Notes: generated by a model from the letters alone, not told the origin. A DNA stretch of 35,000 nt from Prorocentrum cordatum (GCA_963575745.1 CAUYUJ010015742.1:127501-162500), one strand, 5' to 3'. Counted from the first letter of the stretch, positions 20,022-28,420 are shown. Numbers and translations are program-made.

Positions 20022-20524
20022 TCAGCATTCTTTCAGGTTGAGGCTCCGTCGTTCTGGACTGGGGCATTTCTCGGATAGCTTCCACCTGTCGTAGGCAATT
20101 CCATTCTGAGTTTGCTGTCGGCATGGGGCGTCGTTCTCGGAATGCGCGTCGTGCCACACGCCACCGGTACAACCGCTGAACTGACAACGTGCTGTTTTCA
20201 TGTCTGCTTGGTGGCTCTGGGGATTGCCTCCCAATTCCGAATGAAGTCATGATTTCCGACACCAATGTCGCGACACCCGACGCCGCATGGAGTAATGCAA
20301 GTACAAACTGTCATGTATTTTGAATCTGTTGAACAGTATGTGCTCAATTCAACGTTGTATCGCTGACATCCATTGCTCACACATTTCCAATGCTGTGGCT
20401 CGCCAGAACGCGTCGTAACCGAAGCCAAGACACGGTGTTCGCAATCAACCTGAGGAAACGCATTTAAGACTGGTACCTGCCGCTTCAGGTCCCTGCTTGT
20501 GCAGAAACCTGATCGCATTGCCAC
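20022..20524 (-). pseudogene. Broken cysteine-rich reading frame, unidentified
   Basis: Two overlapping minus-strand frames look like one interrupted coding sequence. The upstream part (20524-20198) has cysteines in HWKCVSNGCQRYN, STYCSTDSKYMTVCTCITPC and GVGCRDIG. The downstream part (about 20250-20022) continues with ARCQFSGCTGGVWHD, NDAPC and LSEKCPSP. The two frames meet near 20235-20250, where one base gained or lost would join them. Roughly a dozen Cys in 160 residues suggests a secreted or surface disulphide-rich domain, but I recognise no family and see no signal peptide. It could also be two exons with an unrecognised intron. Confidence 0.4.
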
Positions 20525-20644
20525 GCGCTAATATCTAAACTTGTCTTCCTTGACACGTAATTCGCACACATATAGACATACATGCGCATCTATCTTTATA
20601 CGGATGCTTGCACATGCAACCGTAGCACTATGTGCACACATGCG

Positions 20645-20712
20645 CACACATATATATATATATATATACGTATACCTTTCTCTATCTCTATACATATATA
20701 CATATATGGTTT
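20645..20712. repeat. TA-rich microsatellite with CATATA units
   Basis: (TA)n at 20651-20668 is followed by TCTCTATC units and ACATATATACATATATG, which is partly self-complementary. It marks the AT-rich edge in front of the unidentified ORF island. Confidence 0.85.
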
Positions 20713-20930
20713 GCAGGATCTCTGCTTTTCGAAGCGTCTCCAATCCATCCAAGCTGAATGCACGAAAGAAATTCTCTTTCAGGGAACCGTGCGATATCGT
20801 GATTATGATGAGTGTCATCTTGGGAACGAGACGTTCGGTGATATGTTGGCTAATGTTCCCTGTGAGCCTTCAGTCAAGGGGGGGAGGAGGGGGGGGTGGT
20901 GGAGGAGGAAGTGGGGGGGGAGGGCCAGCA

Positions 20931-21401
20931 ATGCCTGAGCAAACCCAGCAAACAACACTGGACGAATATCATGATGAGGACGGAGTAGGCGGGAGGATGA
21001 GGAGGGGTGGGGGTAGGAATGGCAGGATGAGGAGGTGGGAGGAGGAGCAGCAGCAACAGAAAAGGTCTGCTGAAACCCAGCACACATCACTGACGCTCCA
21101 ATACGCCCCCCCCCCGACGAAGGATGATGGAGGAGCAGGAGGAGGAGGAGGAGGCTCGCTCAACAGGGGTCCGTCGAGAGAATGTACACCCCCTGGCGAG
21201 TATACCAACTACTCCGTCGAGGACTTTGCGCACCTGAAGGTATACTTGATGGACCACGGGCTTGACCAACTACCTCATGATCAAAACTTGCACCGTCAGC
21301 CTACCCTTACTGGTGGCATGAAATATTACACCGAATTGTTCGACCCATCAAGTGAGGCTACGACGAGCGCCGGCTACAACATGAACGGTGCTGCCACTTG
21401 A
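20931..21401 (+). CDS. Unidentified coding-like ORF (island ORF 1)
   Basis: An ATG at 20931 opens 156 codons ending in TGA at 21399-21401; the frame is open further upstream only through simple sequence. The first ~80 residues are Gly/Arg/Glu-rich from purine repeats. The last ~70 (GEYTNYSVEDFAHLKVYLMD, then MKYYTELFDPSSEA) have balanced, Tyr-rich composition and look like real protein. No domain is recognised. It is the first of several plus-strand coding-like frames between here and 24158. It could be a gene of an inserted element or a last exon. Confidence 0.4.
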   Translation: MPEQTQQTTLDEYHDEDGVGGRMRRGGGRNGRMRRWEEEQQQQKRSAETQHTSLTLQYAPPPTKDDGGAGGGGGGSLNRGPSRECTPPGEYTNYSVEDFAHLKVYLMDHGLDQLPHDQNLHRQPTLTGGMKYYTELFDPSSEATTSAGYNMNGAAT

Positions 21402-21669
21402 GGCGGCTCACGGTTGTTGTGTGCCGCCTCCACTGGCACGACACAACAAACGTGGGCCCACGGACCCCATTGGCGATACGAAGCGTGCTCGTGGAAATGA
21501 CGGGCCCCGATGTACAAAAAGGACCACTCTGGCCATAGCTACGTATTTCCCTGACCAGGAGGTCACTACACTACCTCGCCTTCTGCGTTACAGACGAGGC
21601 ACGCCAAATATATCGCTACAGTCTACTACTATACTTCGCCTACTGCGTTGCCGACATGTTACGCCGTGA
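21388..21669 (+). CDS. Short unidentified ORF with a 60-bp tandem duplication
   Basis: This 93-codon frame contains a basic stretch (GDTKRARGNDG) and an imperfect 60-bp tandem duplication: CTACCTCGCCTTCTGCGTTA at 21571 and a similar ATACTTCGCCTACTGCGTT at 21631. It overlaps the end of the preceding ORF. It is weakly coding-like and no family is recognised. Confidence 0.25.
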   Translation: MLPLEAAHGCCVPPPLARHNKRGPTDPIGDTKRARGNDGPRCTKRTTLAIATYFPDQEVTTLPRLLRYRRGTPNISLQSTTILRLLRCRHVTP

Positions 21670-21781
21670 ACATCGCCTCAGGCAAGGTGCTGCATCGTCC
21701 GCAAAACTACCACATCCCTTGAGTGGCCCCGCCACTCAACCCCATCATTCTGCCTCCCACCTCGTCTACTTCAGTCAGGGC

Positions 21782-22656
21782 ATGCTGCACCCGCTCCTCC
21801 CTCCCCTCCTCCTCCCCGCAGCGCGGACGGCAATCTCTATTGATTATCACGACTTGCGCATAGAGGTCGGAGTCTACGACGCCGACCGCATAGACACCAA
21901 TAGGTTTTTGCAGACACCTGCGGCAGTCTACAGGGCGGAGCCCTACCAGGGCAAGGGCCACGTCTCGCTCCCCGTCGCCGACCCCGAGAAGGCGCAACGC
22001 CACCGCATCAAGACGTGCGAGGAGAACATCCTCACGTTCTACGCATGTTCGGGGGATGACGGTGAGTACAACACCGATCGACGTTGGGGGGCCATATATG
22101 ATAAGGCCCACCCCCTGGATGGAACCACTACGCTCTACGTTCGCGCTACCTCAATGCTGTTACGTGTACCTACTTACCCCCCTCTGACCGGGGACGACCA
22201 AAATAAACGTATTCTCCGAGCCGTACGCGATGTAACCGTGAGCACGGAGGACTACCTTGCGTCGGCAAGCTCAGGTACGCCTTGCAGAAGAAACTCTTCA
22301 CGGATGTGTGCAACTTCGACATACAGTACATTGACCAGCTCGTAGTGCACAACTACCCCGAGTGCGCGATCAAATACAACAGCGGGAACCCGCACTACGA
22401 CCCGCTCGCGGCTAAGTCGGATAAGTACACCATACGGCTGCGCAAGGCGGACGGTGTGTACATTGAAGAAGGATGTTACGACGAGAAGAGTCATACCGAC
22501 GAGCGCCGCCCCTTCAAGCTCACCAAGTTCATGAATCTGTCGTACCATATGTGCATCAACGACGACAACAAAACTGAATGTATCGACTTCAAGTACAATT
22601 GCGTGGTGCACTACAACATGGGCAACAAGCGCAAGAAGGACGACAGCAAAGAGTAA
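21782..22656 (+). pseudogene. Unidentified protein gene with one frameshift (island ORF 2)
   Basis: An ATG at 21782 begins a frame with a short hydrophobic start (MLHPLLPPLLLPAA), followed by well-mixed sequence such as YHDLRIEVGVYDADRIDTNR and RWGAIYDKAHPLDGTTTLYV. Near 22255-22262 the coding-like signal moves to another frame (GKLRYALQKKLFTDVCNFDI, later FMNLSYHMCINDDNKTECID) and runs to TAA at 22654-22656, ending in Lys/Asp-rich residues. Together it would be about 290 residues. Composition is rich in Tyr, Asn, Asp and Thr, unlike the repeat-derived ORFs around it. I recognise no domain. The single shift could be a real mutation, a sequencing error or an intron. Beta-rich-looking strands and a basic tail would suit a structural protein, but that is speculation. 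Confidence 0.5.
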
Positions 22657-22894
22657 GAGGCACAACGGTTTGTATTATTACTATTATTACTACGTGGGCA
22701 ATGCATCGATACTTCGGATACGCACCCTCCACCGAGAAATCTCTTCCCATAAATGTACATACTACGTGAAACCCAACGTATGCCCAGCGCCTTGGTGCAT
22801 TGAGAAAAAAAGCGGTACATCATGATCGGCAAGTCTGCCTCCCTACTCCGAACTCTCCCAACAATACTAGGAACATACGGGCGATCCCCATGAG

Positions 22895-23068
22895 ATGAGT
22901 GTCTACACAAACAAGTACTTCAAGTACGAAGGACCTGGACGACTACCGAAACAACTTGCACCCTTGCGTTTACACCGCGGGGCACTTGAGATACCAATGA
23001 GTAATATTACGGTTGCATTGGATGTGGCACTATGCGGTCATACATTCAATACCTCTACAACATGCTGA
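22895..23068 (+). CDS. Short unidentified ORF in the island
   Basis: This is 57 codons from ATG at 22895 (MSVYTNKYFKYEGPGRLPKQ). Neighbouring frames hold further coding-like scraps: YVKPNVCPAPWCIEKKSG (about 22760-22820), RSYIQYLYNMLSTTAVYRYS (about 23035-23095) and VHAEPYKVLTATIGSKLHID (about 23153-23212). The picture is one or more genes broken by frame changes. No family is recognised. Confidence 0.25.
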   Translation: MSVYTNKYFKYEGPGRLPKQLAPLRLHRGALEIPMSNITVALDVALCGHTFNTSTTC

Positions 23069-23322
23069 GCACCACTGCGGTATACCGTTACTCTACGTTT
23101 TAGCGACGCATACTACCACTTCGCACACTACGATGGTAGCCTTACCGTTTGTACATGCTGAGCCATATAAAGTGCTGACTGCAACCATCGGCTCAAAGCT
23201 ACATATCGATACGACCTGGAGCAACTACGTCGCTGTGCATACTACACGTTGCAATGAGCAGGTCTGTAGGTACTGACCCGCAGGTGACCCATGCAAATCA
23301 AGAGGATAGGGTATGGATTTAA

Positions 23323-23591
23323 CAACTCCCATACGAGGACAAACGGGTACAACTGATGTGCAAAACGCAAATGGGCTACAACGAGGACAGGTACTTCAGG
23401 GTCGCGGACGTCAAACAGGCCCTTCGCCACTACCTGAAATTCACAAACAACGGCGCCGTCAATGTGTACAAAGCCAAATGCGGAGAGGCCCAGTAAGACG
23501 TGCCGCCAGACAACATACCCCAAAGACCACATCACCTCCAAATACCGCCTACTCCGCTTGGACCGGACTTCTGGCTACCTACGAGGGCGTA

Positions 23592-23648
<57 letters not shown>

Positions 23649-24158
23649 CATCCTCATCCTCATCCTCATCCTCATCCTCATCCTCATCCTCATCCTCATC
23701 CTCATCCTCCTCATCATCATCATCGAAACTGCTCCATGGCCAAAGGCGGCACGATTTCCAATATACTTGCATGTCCACCCGGAACAAGAGCCTTACATCA
23801 CGCTCGACAGAACTATCACACCGACCATCATGGACCTGAGGAAGTCAGCTATTCAGAAGCTATACAGCATGGAGGAGACCGACGACGACAACACCAGCAT
23901 AAGCATCATCACCATATGCTATATGAGCCATAGTACCCAGGAGCTCCCTGATACGTAGAAGCTCCACTGCCACCCAACGCTTGCAGCGGCCCCATGTACT
24001 ACATCGAGATCATCGGACCCGACGGGAACGAGATCGACCACGAACACTGCACGAACAATGGCCTCCCGTCCCTCACAATGGGTACCAAGCGGCAGCCAGG
24101 TCTCGACCCCGATCTGGAACGCAACGCCAAGGGGCTGCGTAGCAACACCTCGCAGTAG
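23323..24158 (+). pseudogene. Unidentified protein gene broken by a stop, a microsatellite and a frameshift (island ORF 3)
   Basis: The frame open from 23323, with ATG at 23356, reads MGYNEDRYFRVADVKQALRH and NGAVNVYKAKCGEAQ before TAA at 23494-23496. The same frame resumes, passes through an ATC/CCTCAT microsatellite as poly-Ile/Leu, and continues with FPIYLHVHPEQEPYITLD and MDLRKSAIQKLYSMEETD to a stop at 23956-23958. From about 23950 the coding-like signal is in another frame (YVEAPLPPNACSGPMYYIEI, then IGPDGNEIDHEHC) ending at TAG 24156-24158. Composition resembles island ORF 2. No domain is recognised. Confidence 0.4.
23592..23726. repeat. (ATC)n followed by (CCTCAT)n microsatellite
   Basis: About 18 ATC units at 23592-23645 are followed by about eleven copies of the hexamer CCTCAT at 23646-23712, then ATC again. 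The hexamer evidently arose from the trimer by substitution and then expanded. It lies inside a coding-like frame. Confidence 0.95.
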
Positions 24159-24339
24159 TACTTCGCCATCAGCGCTGCAGACATGGGTATCTTATGTGCA
24201 TCGCTACTTGCAGCGTGCCGCGTCTCCGCGGTAGCTACCGGGGGGCCTCCGCGTCCGCGGCGGCGGGTGCGCGCGCGCGCCCGGAGGCGCGGTCGCGGAT
24301 CGGGGACCCGCGGAGCCGTGCGTGCGCGCGCTGGAGGCC

Positions 24340-24575
24340 GAGGAGGAGGAGGAGGAGGAGGAGGAGGAGGGAGGAGGAGGGAGCAGGAGGAGGAGGAGGA
24401 AGAGGAGGAGGAGGGAGGAGGAGGAGGAGGCGGAGGAGGAGGCGGAGGAGTAGGAGGAGGAAGCGAGGAGTAGGAGGCGAAGGAGGAGGAGGAGGAGGGG
24501 GAGGAGGAGGAGGAGGAGGAGGAGGAGGAGGAGGAGGAGGAGGAGGAGGAGGAGGAGGAGGAGGAGGAGGAGGAG
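24340..24575. repeat. (GGA)n microsatellite
   Basis: A long, interrupted GGA/GAG repeat on the plus strand; the last ~85 bp are nearly perfect GGA. All frames are open here and none is coding. Confidence 0.95.
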
Positions 24576-24599
24576 AGTTGGCACGCTGGAATGGCGACG

Positions 24600-24744
24600 T
24601 CCCGCTGCAAGTCCGAGCCCCCTGCGCCCGCCCTCCGGGCCTCCGTGGCGTGGGCGTCATGTCCCGGGGGAAGTAGACGCAGTCGCTGGGCTGCACCTTC
24701 GTCGACCCTTTGCACTCTGGGTCCAGGGGCTCGGAAGCCGCGAG
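24600..24744 (-). CDS. Candidate exon, possibly continuing an S4-type RNA-binding domain
   Basis: Minus strand: GTGCTCGCAG (24754-24745) could be a splice acceptor, followed in frame by EPLDPECKGSTKVQPSDCVY and FPRDMTPTPRRP. The STKVQPSDCVYFP stretch resembles the last strand of S4 domains, where V.pGD.V is typical, with Ser-Asp in place of Gly-Asp. It lies 0.6 kb downstream of the S4 exons on the same strand. The frame runs on into the GGA microsatellite, so the exon end is unknown. Its phase (0) does not match the best donor after 25389. The assignment is tentative. Confidence 0.3.
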
Positions 24745-25377
24745 CTGCGAGCACGCACAGGGGCCCATGGTCCTCTAACGCCCTGATCGAATCGGCGCGG
24801 CTGGTGCCCGTGAGCTCGGTCCCCCCGCCTGCTTCGGGCCTCTGAGTCTGGTGAGCAACCAAGAAAGGACCCCTGACCCTGTGGGAGGGGACCTGAGCTA
24901 GGAAGGCTGACAGCATTAAGGATATGGGCACTATCTGCGGATGTATCGAACCAAACCGCCCACACGTAAGATCCCTCATGCACAGATGGGGACCTCAGTG
25001 AGGCCACACGTCTTCAGTGTTATTGGGGTCAGGGGTTCTTTTATCCTCGACAAGACAGTCTGGGCCCACAGACAAGCAGCCAACGGCACGAAGCCATGCA
25101 GAGCTGGGGTCGATTGCTCCAGAGCCCCGCGGGTCGGACAGGCGGGAAGCGTGGGGAGGAAGGCTCGGTAGGGCACTCTGGGTTGAGGCGCTTCTGGACT
25201 GACTTTGGGGCTTGACGCCCTCCTGACGGCGCCGACTCGGACCACACGCCGCTCCTGTCGCCGAGAACCAAAAAATGTGGCGCTTCGGGGTCGCTGGCAA
25301 GAGGGCAGGTTTCACATACCATGGGATCGATCACGCGCGCGCCCAGCCAACGCGAGCTCGACGGATAAAATGCATCA

Positions 25378-25437
25378 GTGATCCATGCCCCCTGTCAGCG
25401 CCACCCAGAAATGCCGCTCCAGCGACCCCCCATTGCT
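25378..25437 (-). CDS. S4-domain gene, exon 3
   Basis: After the inferred AG acceptor at 25439-25438 the frame reads SNGGSLERHFWVALTGGMDH and meets TGA at 25377-25375. Either the gene ends here, giving a 140-residue protein from the three exons, or splicing leaves at a GC donor at 25388-25387 (after ACAGGGG). That donor gives phase 1, which is compatible with the CC-TCG start of the pseudouridine synthase exon at 12261. Non-canonical GC donors are known in dinoflagellates. The choice cannot be made from sequence alone. Confidence 0.5.
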
Positions 25438-25441
25438 CTTA

Positions 25442-25597
25442 GGTCGGGCCAGTCCCCCTACAGGGGGATTTTGGGCGAAAACTTAAAACATACTCCAAAC
25501 ATTCCCGAAAATGACCAAACAAATAATCAAAACATCGTCCCCAGGCTATTTTTCGACTATTTTTGAATCTTCCCCCTGTAGAGGGACAGGCCCGACT
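25442..25597. mobile_element. Terminal-inverted-repeat element, copy B (156 bp), acting as an intron
   Basis: The ends GGTCGGGCCAGTCCC and GGGACAGGCCCGACT are inverted, and the inverted repeats extend about 26 bp through a CCCCCTACAGGGGGA / TCCCCCTGTAGAGGG core. An exact TA flanks both sides (25440-25441 and 25598-25599), which is a TA target-site duplication. The interior is AT-rich, non-coding, and shared with 19236-19389. On the minus strand it sits between two coding stretches of the S4 gene. Confidence 0.85.
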
Positions 25598-25601
25598 TAA
25601 C

Positions 25602-25745
25602 ATCGCGCTCGCCTCCCGCTTCGAAGCCCATGGAGGGGCGGAAGCGGAACCCCGCCCTCTGGCACAGCCAGGAAGCGTCCGCCCGCGCGGCCTCGCCGCC
25701 CTGCACGACCCAGACCTTGAGCAGGGACCGACCGTCCCGGCATTC
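25602..25745 (-). CDS. S4-domain gene, exon 2
   Basis: This is 48 codons between an acceptor (CTATAG at 25751-25746) and a GT donor at 25601-25600. The product starts ECRDGRSLLKVWVVQGGEAA and contains SWLCQRAGFRFRPSMGFEAG; LLKVWVV can be a strand of the S4 fold. Both joints are phase 0. The stretch is open only in this frame with sensible composition, while the other minus-strand frame is Gly/Arg-rich. The exon runs directly into the terminal-inverted-repeat element, which is the evidence that the element behaves as an intron. Confidence 0.6.
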
Positions 25746-25756
25746 CTATAGTCCTA

Positions 25757-25876
25757 CCACGACATGTTCTTAGAACCCAAAAATGTTCTAAGAACACAAA
25801 CAGTGTTCTTAGAACATGATAAGATGTGTTCAAACAAGACAGTCCCAGCCAGACATGATCTAAGAACATGTCGTGG
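25757..25876. mobile_element. Inverted-repeat element (120 bp) forming most of intron 1 of the S4 gene
   Basis: CCACGACATGTTCTTAGA at 25757-25774 and its exact reverse complement at 25859-25876 bound a 120-bp segment containing two further GTTCTTAGAAC-like palindromes. The inferred intron (25923-25746, GT...AG, 178 bp, phase 0) consists mostly of this element. It is unrelated to the 156-bp element in the next intron. No clear target duplication is visible. Confidence 0.75.
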
Positions 25877-25923
25877 GAACCACCAAATAGGCACGCCAGG
25901 ACGCTTCGCCACTGCTTGAAGAC

Positions 25924-26139
25924 CTGCCTCGAGGCGATCAGCTTCTGAGCTGCGTCCCAATTGGAGCACACGTGCTTCATGACCCAGCGGTCCAGACGCA
26001 CTGGGGGCGCATCTTCAGGCACGCGCCGGCGCGCAAAAGGTCCCAGGCCGACGGGCTCAGCGAGCCCAGCGTCCGAGGTGGTGCTGGTGCCCCGGAGCAG
26101 CGGCAGGCAACCAGCTCGCCTTATGCGCAGTGCCCGCAT
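25924..26139 (-). CDS. S4-domain gene, exon 1: organelle-targeted RNA-binding protein, probably pseudouridine synthase
   Basis: An ATG at 26139 opens exactly 72 codons to a canonical CAG|GT donor (25924/25923). The N-terminus MRALRIRRAGCLPLLRGTST is rich in Arg, Leu and Ser/Thr and lacks acidic residues, like a mitochondrial targeting peptide. Residues 47-72 read VRLDRWVMKHV, then WDAAQKLIASRQ, the RLDr...A..lI.s..V pattern of the S4 RNA-binding motif found in RluA/RsuA pseudouridine synthases and a few other RNA-binding proteins. In RluA-type enzymes the S4 part precedes the catalytic domain, and a matching catalytic motif lies on the same strand at 12150-12261. The S4 call is well supported; the enzyme identity depends on the distant exon belonging to the same gene. 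Confidence 0.65.
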
Positions 26140-26279
26140 GGCCCTCCCTGTCGCCACGGCGAGGGAACACCATGAGCTGGGAATGCCCTCCCGCCTTGGT
26201 TCAAGACGCCTGCGGACGTGATCGTGGACACGACAGTGCTGACGGCAACGAGAGCGACCATGCGCACAGACACGAACAC

Positions 26280-26545
26280 AACTATGACGAGTGCAGTACT
26301 GATGTGACTGCACGCGACAAACAAACACGCTAGCACTGGCAACGGCGATACATATGATGATGACAACGATGATGATGCTGCTGCTGCTGATGATGCAGTT
26401 GGTGATGATGTAATAACCATGGTGGTGATGAGGGGGATTCTGAACATAAATATGAACATGCATATGATGATGCCTATGCCGAATGTGGTGACGATGGCGG
26501 TGATGAAGTTGATCATGGTGATGATGATGATGATTTGTGGCAACA
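26280..26545. repeat. Degenerate ATG/GAT-rich repeat
   Basis: Interrupted GATGATG and ATGATGATG runs (for example 26354-26412 and 26516-26534) lie within mixed sequence. The style is like 12308-12890 but much more decayed. Frames on both strands here are low-complexity. Confidence 0.7.
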
Positions 26546-26639
26546 TTGTGAATTACGGCAGCGAGTCTGCTATTATTAAGGAAGATTCGAGCGATCAGTG
26601 TGTACATATTTCTAAGCGCATGCATGTCGTGCCACATAG

Positions 26640-27290
26640 AAGCGTGACCACGAGCCAGACGCTCCCATGTTTAAGCTCTAGAGGTTGAGCTGCGCTCTGG
26701 AAAGGTAATCTCAGATCTCGGAGATGCAGGCGGGCGTCGAGAGTGGGTGAGAAGCTAAGCCAATCCACCGTGTATCTCCTTTAATGTTTAGTTTCCTTAT
26801 CCCTCAAATACCGCTAATCTCCTTCAAGGCATCTGCCCCACCACCCTACCGCCTGCTGGCGTGGCTGCAGTGGTCCTACGCAAGCGGATGGGCCCGATCC
26901 ACGTCTGCCAGTCCACCGCTCTCTGGATGGCATTTTTTCCCTGCGCAACGCCTTTCGTCTGTGGTGTCGACGACTCGATGCGCAAGGGCGACGAAGCAGG
27001 CCGTGCATAGGCGTCAGCAGTGTGCCCTCTAGTTCTCCAAGGGCGGCCCTAACGGCTTGATGCAGGCCTCGTGTTCTGCCTCTAGAGCGGGAAGGTGGTA
27101 CCACTGCCACCCACTGCTCGTCAGAGCTTCAAAGCATACATCATCCTCGTGGCTGGTCATGGCCGCAGGTAGTCATGGTAGGAAGCTTTTTGTGACCCAG
27201 GGGGGGCACCTGATGTAGCCCTGAACGTGGCACCAGAGGACGGACCTCGAATCGTGGGCCAGGTGGGTGGGGTCAATGCATGTTCATCAT
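26640..27290. other. No recognised gene
   Basis: Balanced-composition DNA upstream of the S4 gene. Short frames exist on both strands without recognisable motifs. I could not identify a promoter; dinoflagellate promoters lack a reliable TATA signal, and no spliced-leader remnant was seen. Confidence 0.45.
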
Positions 27291-27299
27291 CTGGTGCCG

Positions 27300-27620
27300 C
27301 AGGGGGCTTTCCTGACCCTCCGCTCGGCCAGCCCTCCCTCCAGCCGCCCACTTGCTACGCTCTTCCTGCCCTTCCCCCTACACTTGCCGCCCCCTCCCCT
27401 GCCGCCCACCTCGCCTCCGTCCCTTGCCGCGATTCTGCCTCCACCACGCCCTCCCACCCCCGCTCCCGCCACCCCTCTCTCAAAGCTTCTCCTGTTGCTC
27501 TCTGCCCTTTGGCATCCCCCTTCCCTGGATCCCGCCCCCTCCCCCCACTGCTGGCTCCGTGCTGTCACCCCCATCCTGCCGCCCCCCTTCCAGCCCGCCA
27601 GCCCCTCCTGCTGCCGCCCT
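27300..27620. repeat. C-rich, pyrimidine-skewed tract
   Basis: The plus strand is mostly CCC, CCT and CTC with no fixed period, giving Pro/Leu/Ser-rich frames on one strand and Gly/Arg-rich frames on the other. No coding is supported. Confidence 0.6.
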
Positions 27621-28022
27621 TGGTGGAAGATGACAAAGGGCATGGGCGAGGGATAACAACTCATGCCGTGCTCAAGGCCGCAAGGGCAGCCCCCTGGTGT
27701 GACCCTAAAGGCACAAGTGCTGCCTAGGCCGTCGGCTACAGCTGCAGCTACAGCGACAATCGTGACTGCGACGAGGCCTGCGGAGCTTGTTGCAGCGAGG
27801 GCGCCGGCAGTCCTCGACGGGCAGAGCAAATGTGCACAGCAATACATGCGATAATCTAAATACATCCTGGCGATTTCTGCCCGGTAATTACTTCGCCTCG
27901 CAGAGTGGATCACGCACGTGCAGACAGGCATGGGCGTGGGGTGGGTAGTGGAGCGCGTTTCTTTCTTCCTCCTGCGTCCTTGTCGCAGCCCGTGCGGCTG
28001 AGTCAGCTCCATCGACGGCTCC

Positions 28023-28351
28023 CGAGGCCATTCATGCAACAGCGGCCCAGGCCAATGCGGCCGTGCCGCTAAATGACCCTGCTGCTGGTGTGGCATCGGC
28101 CGCGCTAGCTGCTGCAACGGCTGCTGCGGTGGCTGATGCGGTGGGTGCTGCGGCAGGTGCTGCGGCGAGTGCTGCGGCGGGTGCTGCAAAGGTTGTCGCG
28201 GCGGGTGCTGCGGCGGGTGCTGCGGCGGATGCTGCGGCGGGTGCTGCAGTTGCTGCTGCGTTTGCTGAAGCTGCCACTGCTGGTGTAGCTGCACCAGCTG
28301 CTGATGCCCGTGCGCCGCTCCTGACTGTGAAACTTGAGGCTGCGAGGGCAG

Positions 28352-28384
<33 letters not shown>

Positions 28385-28386
28385 AG

Positions 28387-28420
<34 letters not shown>

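Noticed and set aside
24183-24979. Long Gly/Arg-rich and Leu/Pro-rich ORFs on both strands
   Set aside because: They are driven by the GGA microsatellite; only the short stretch at 24600-24744 has non-repetitive content worth keeping as a candidate.
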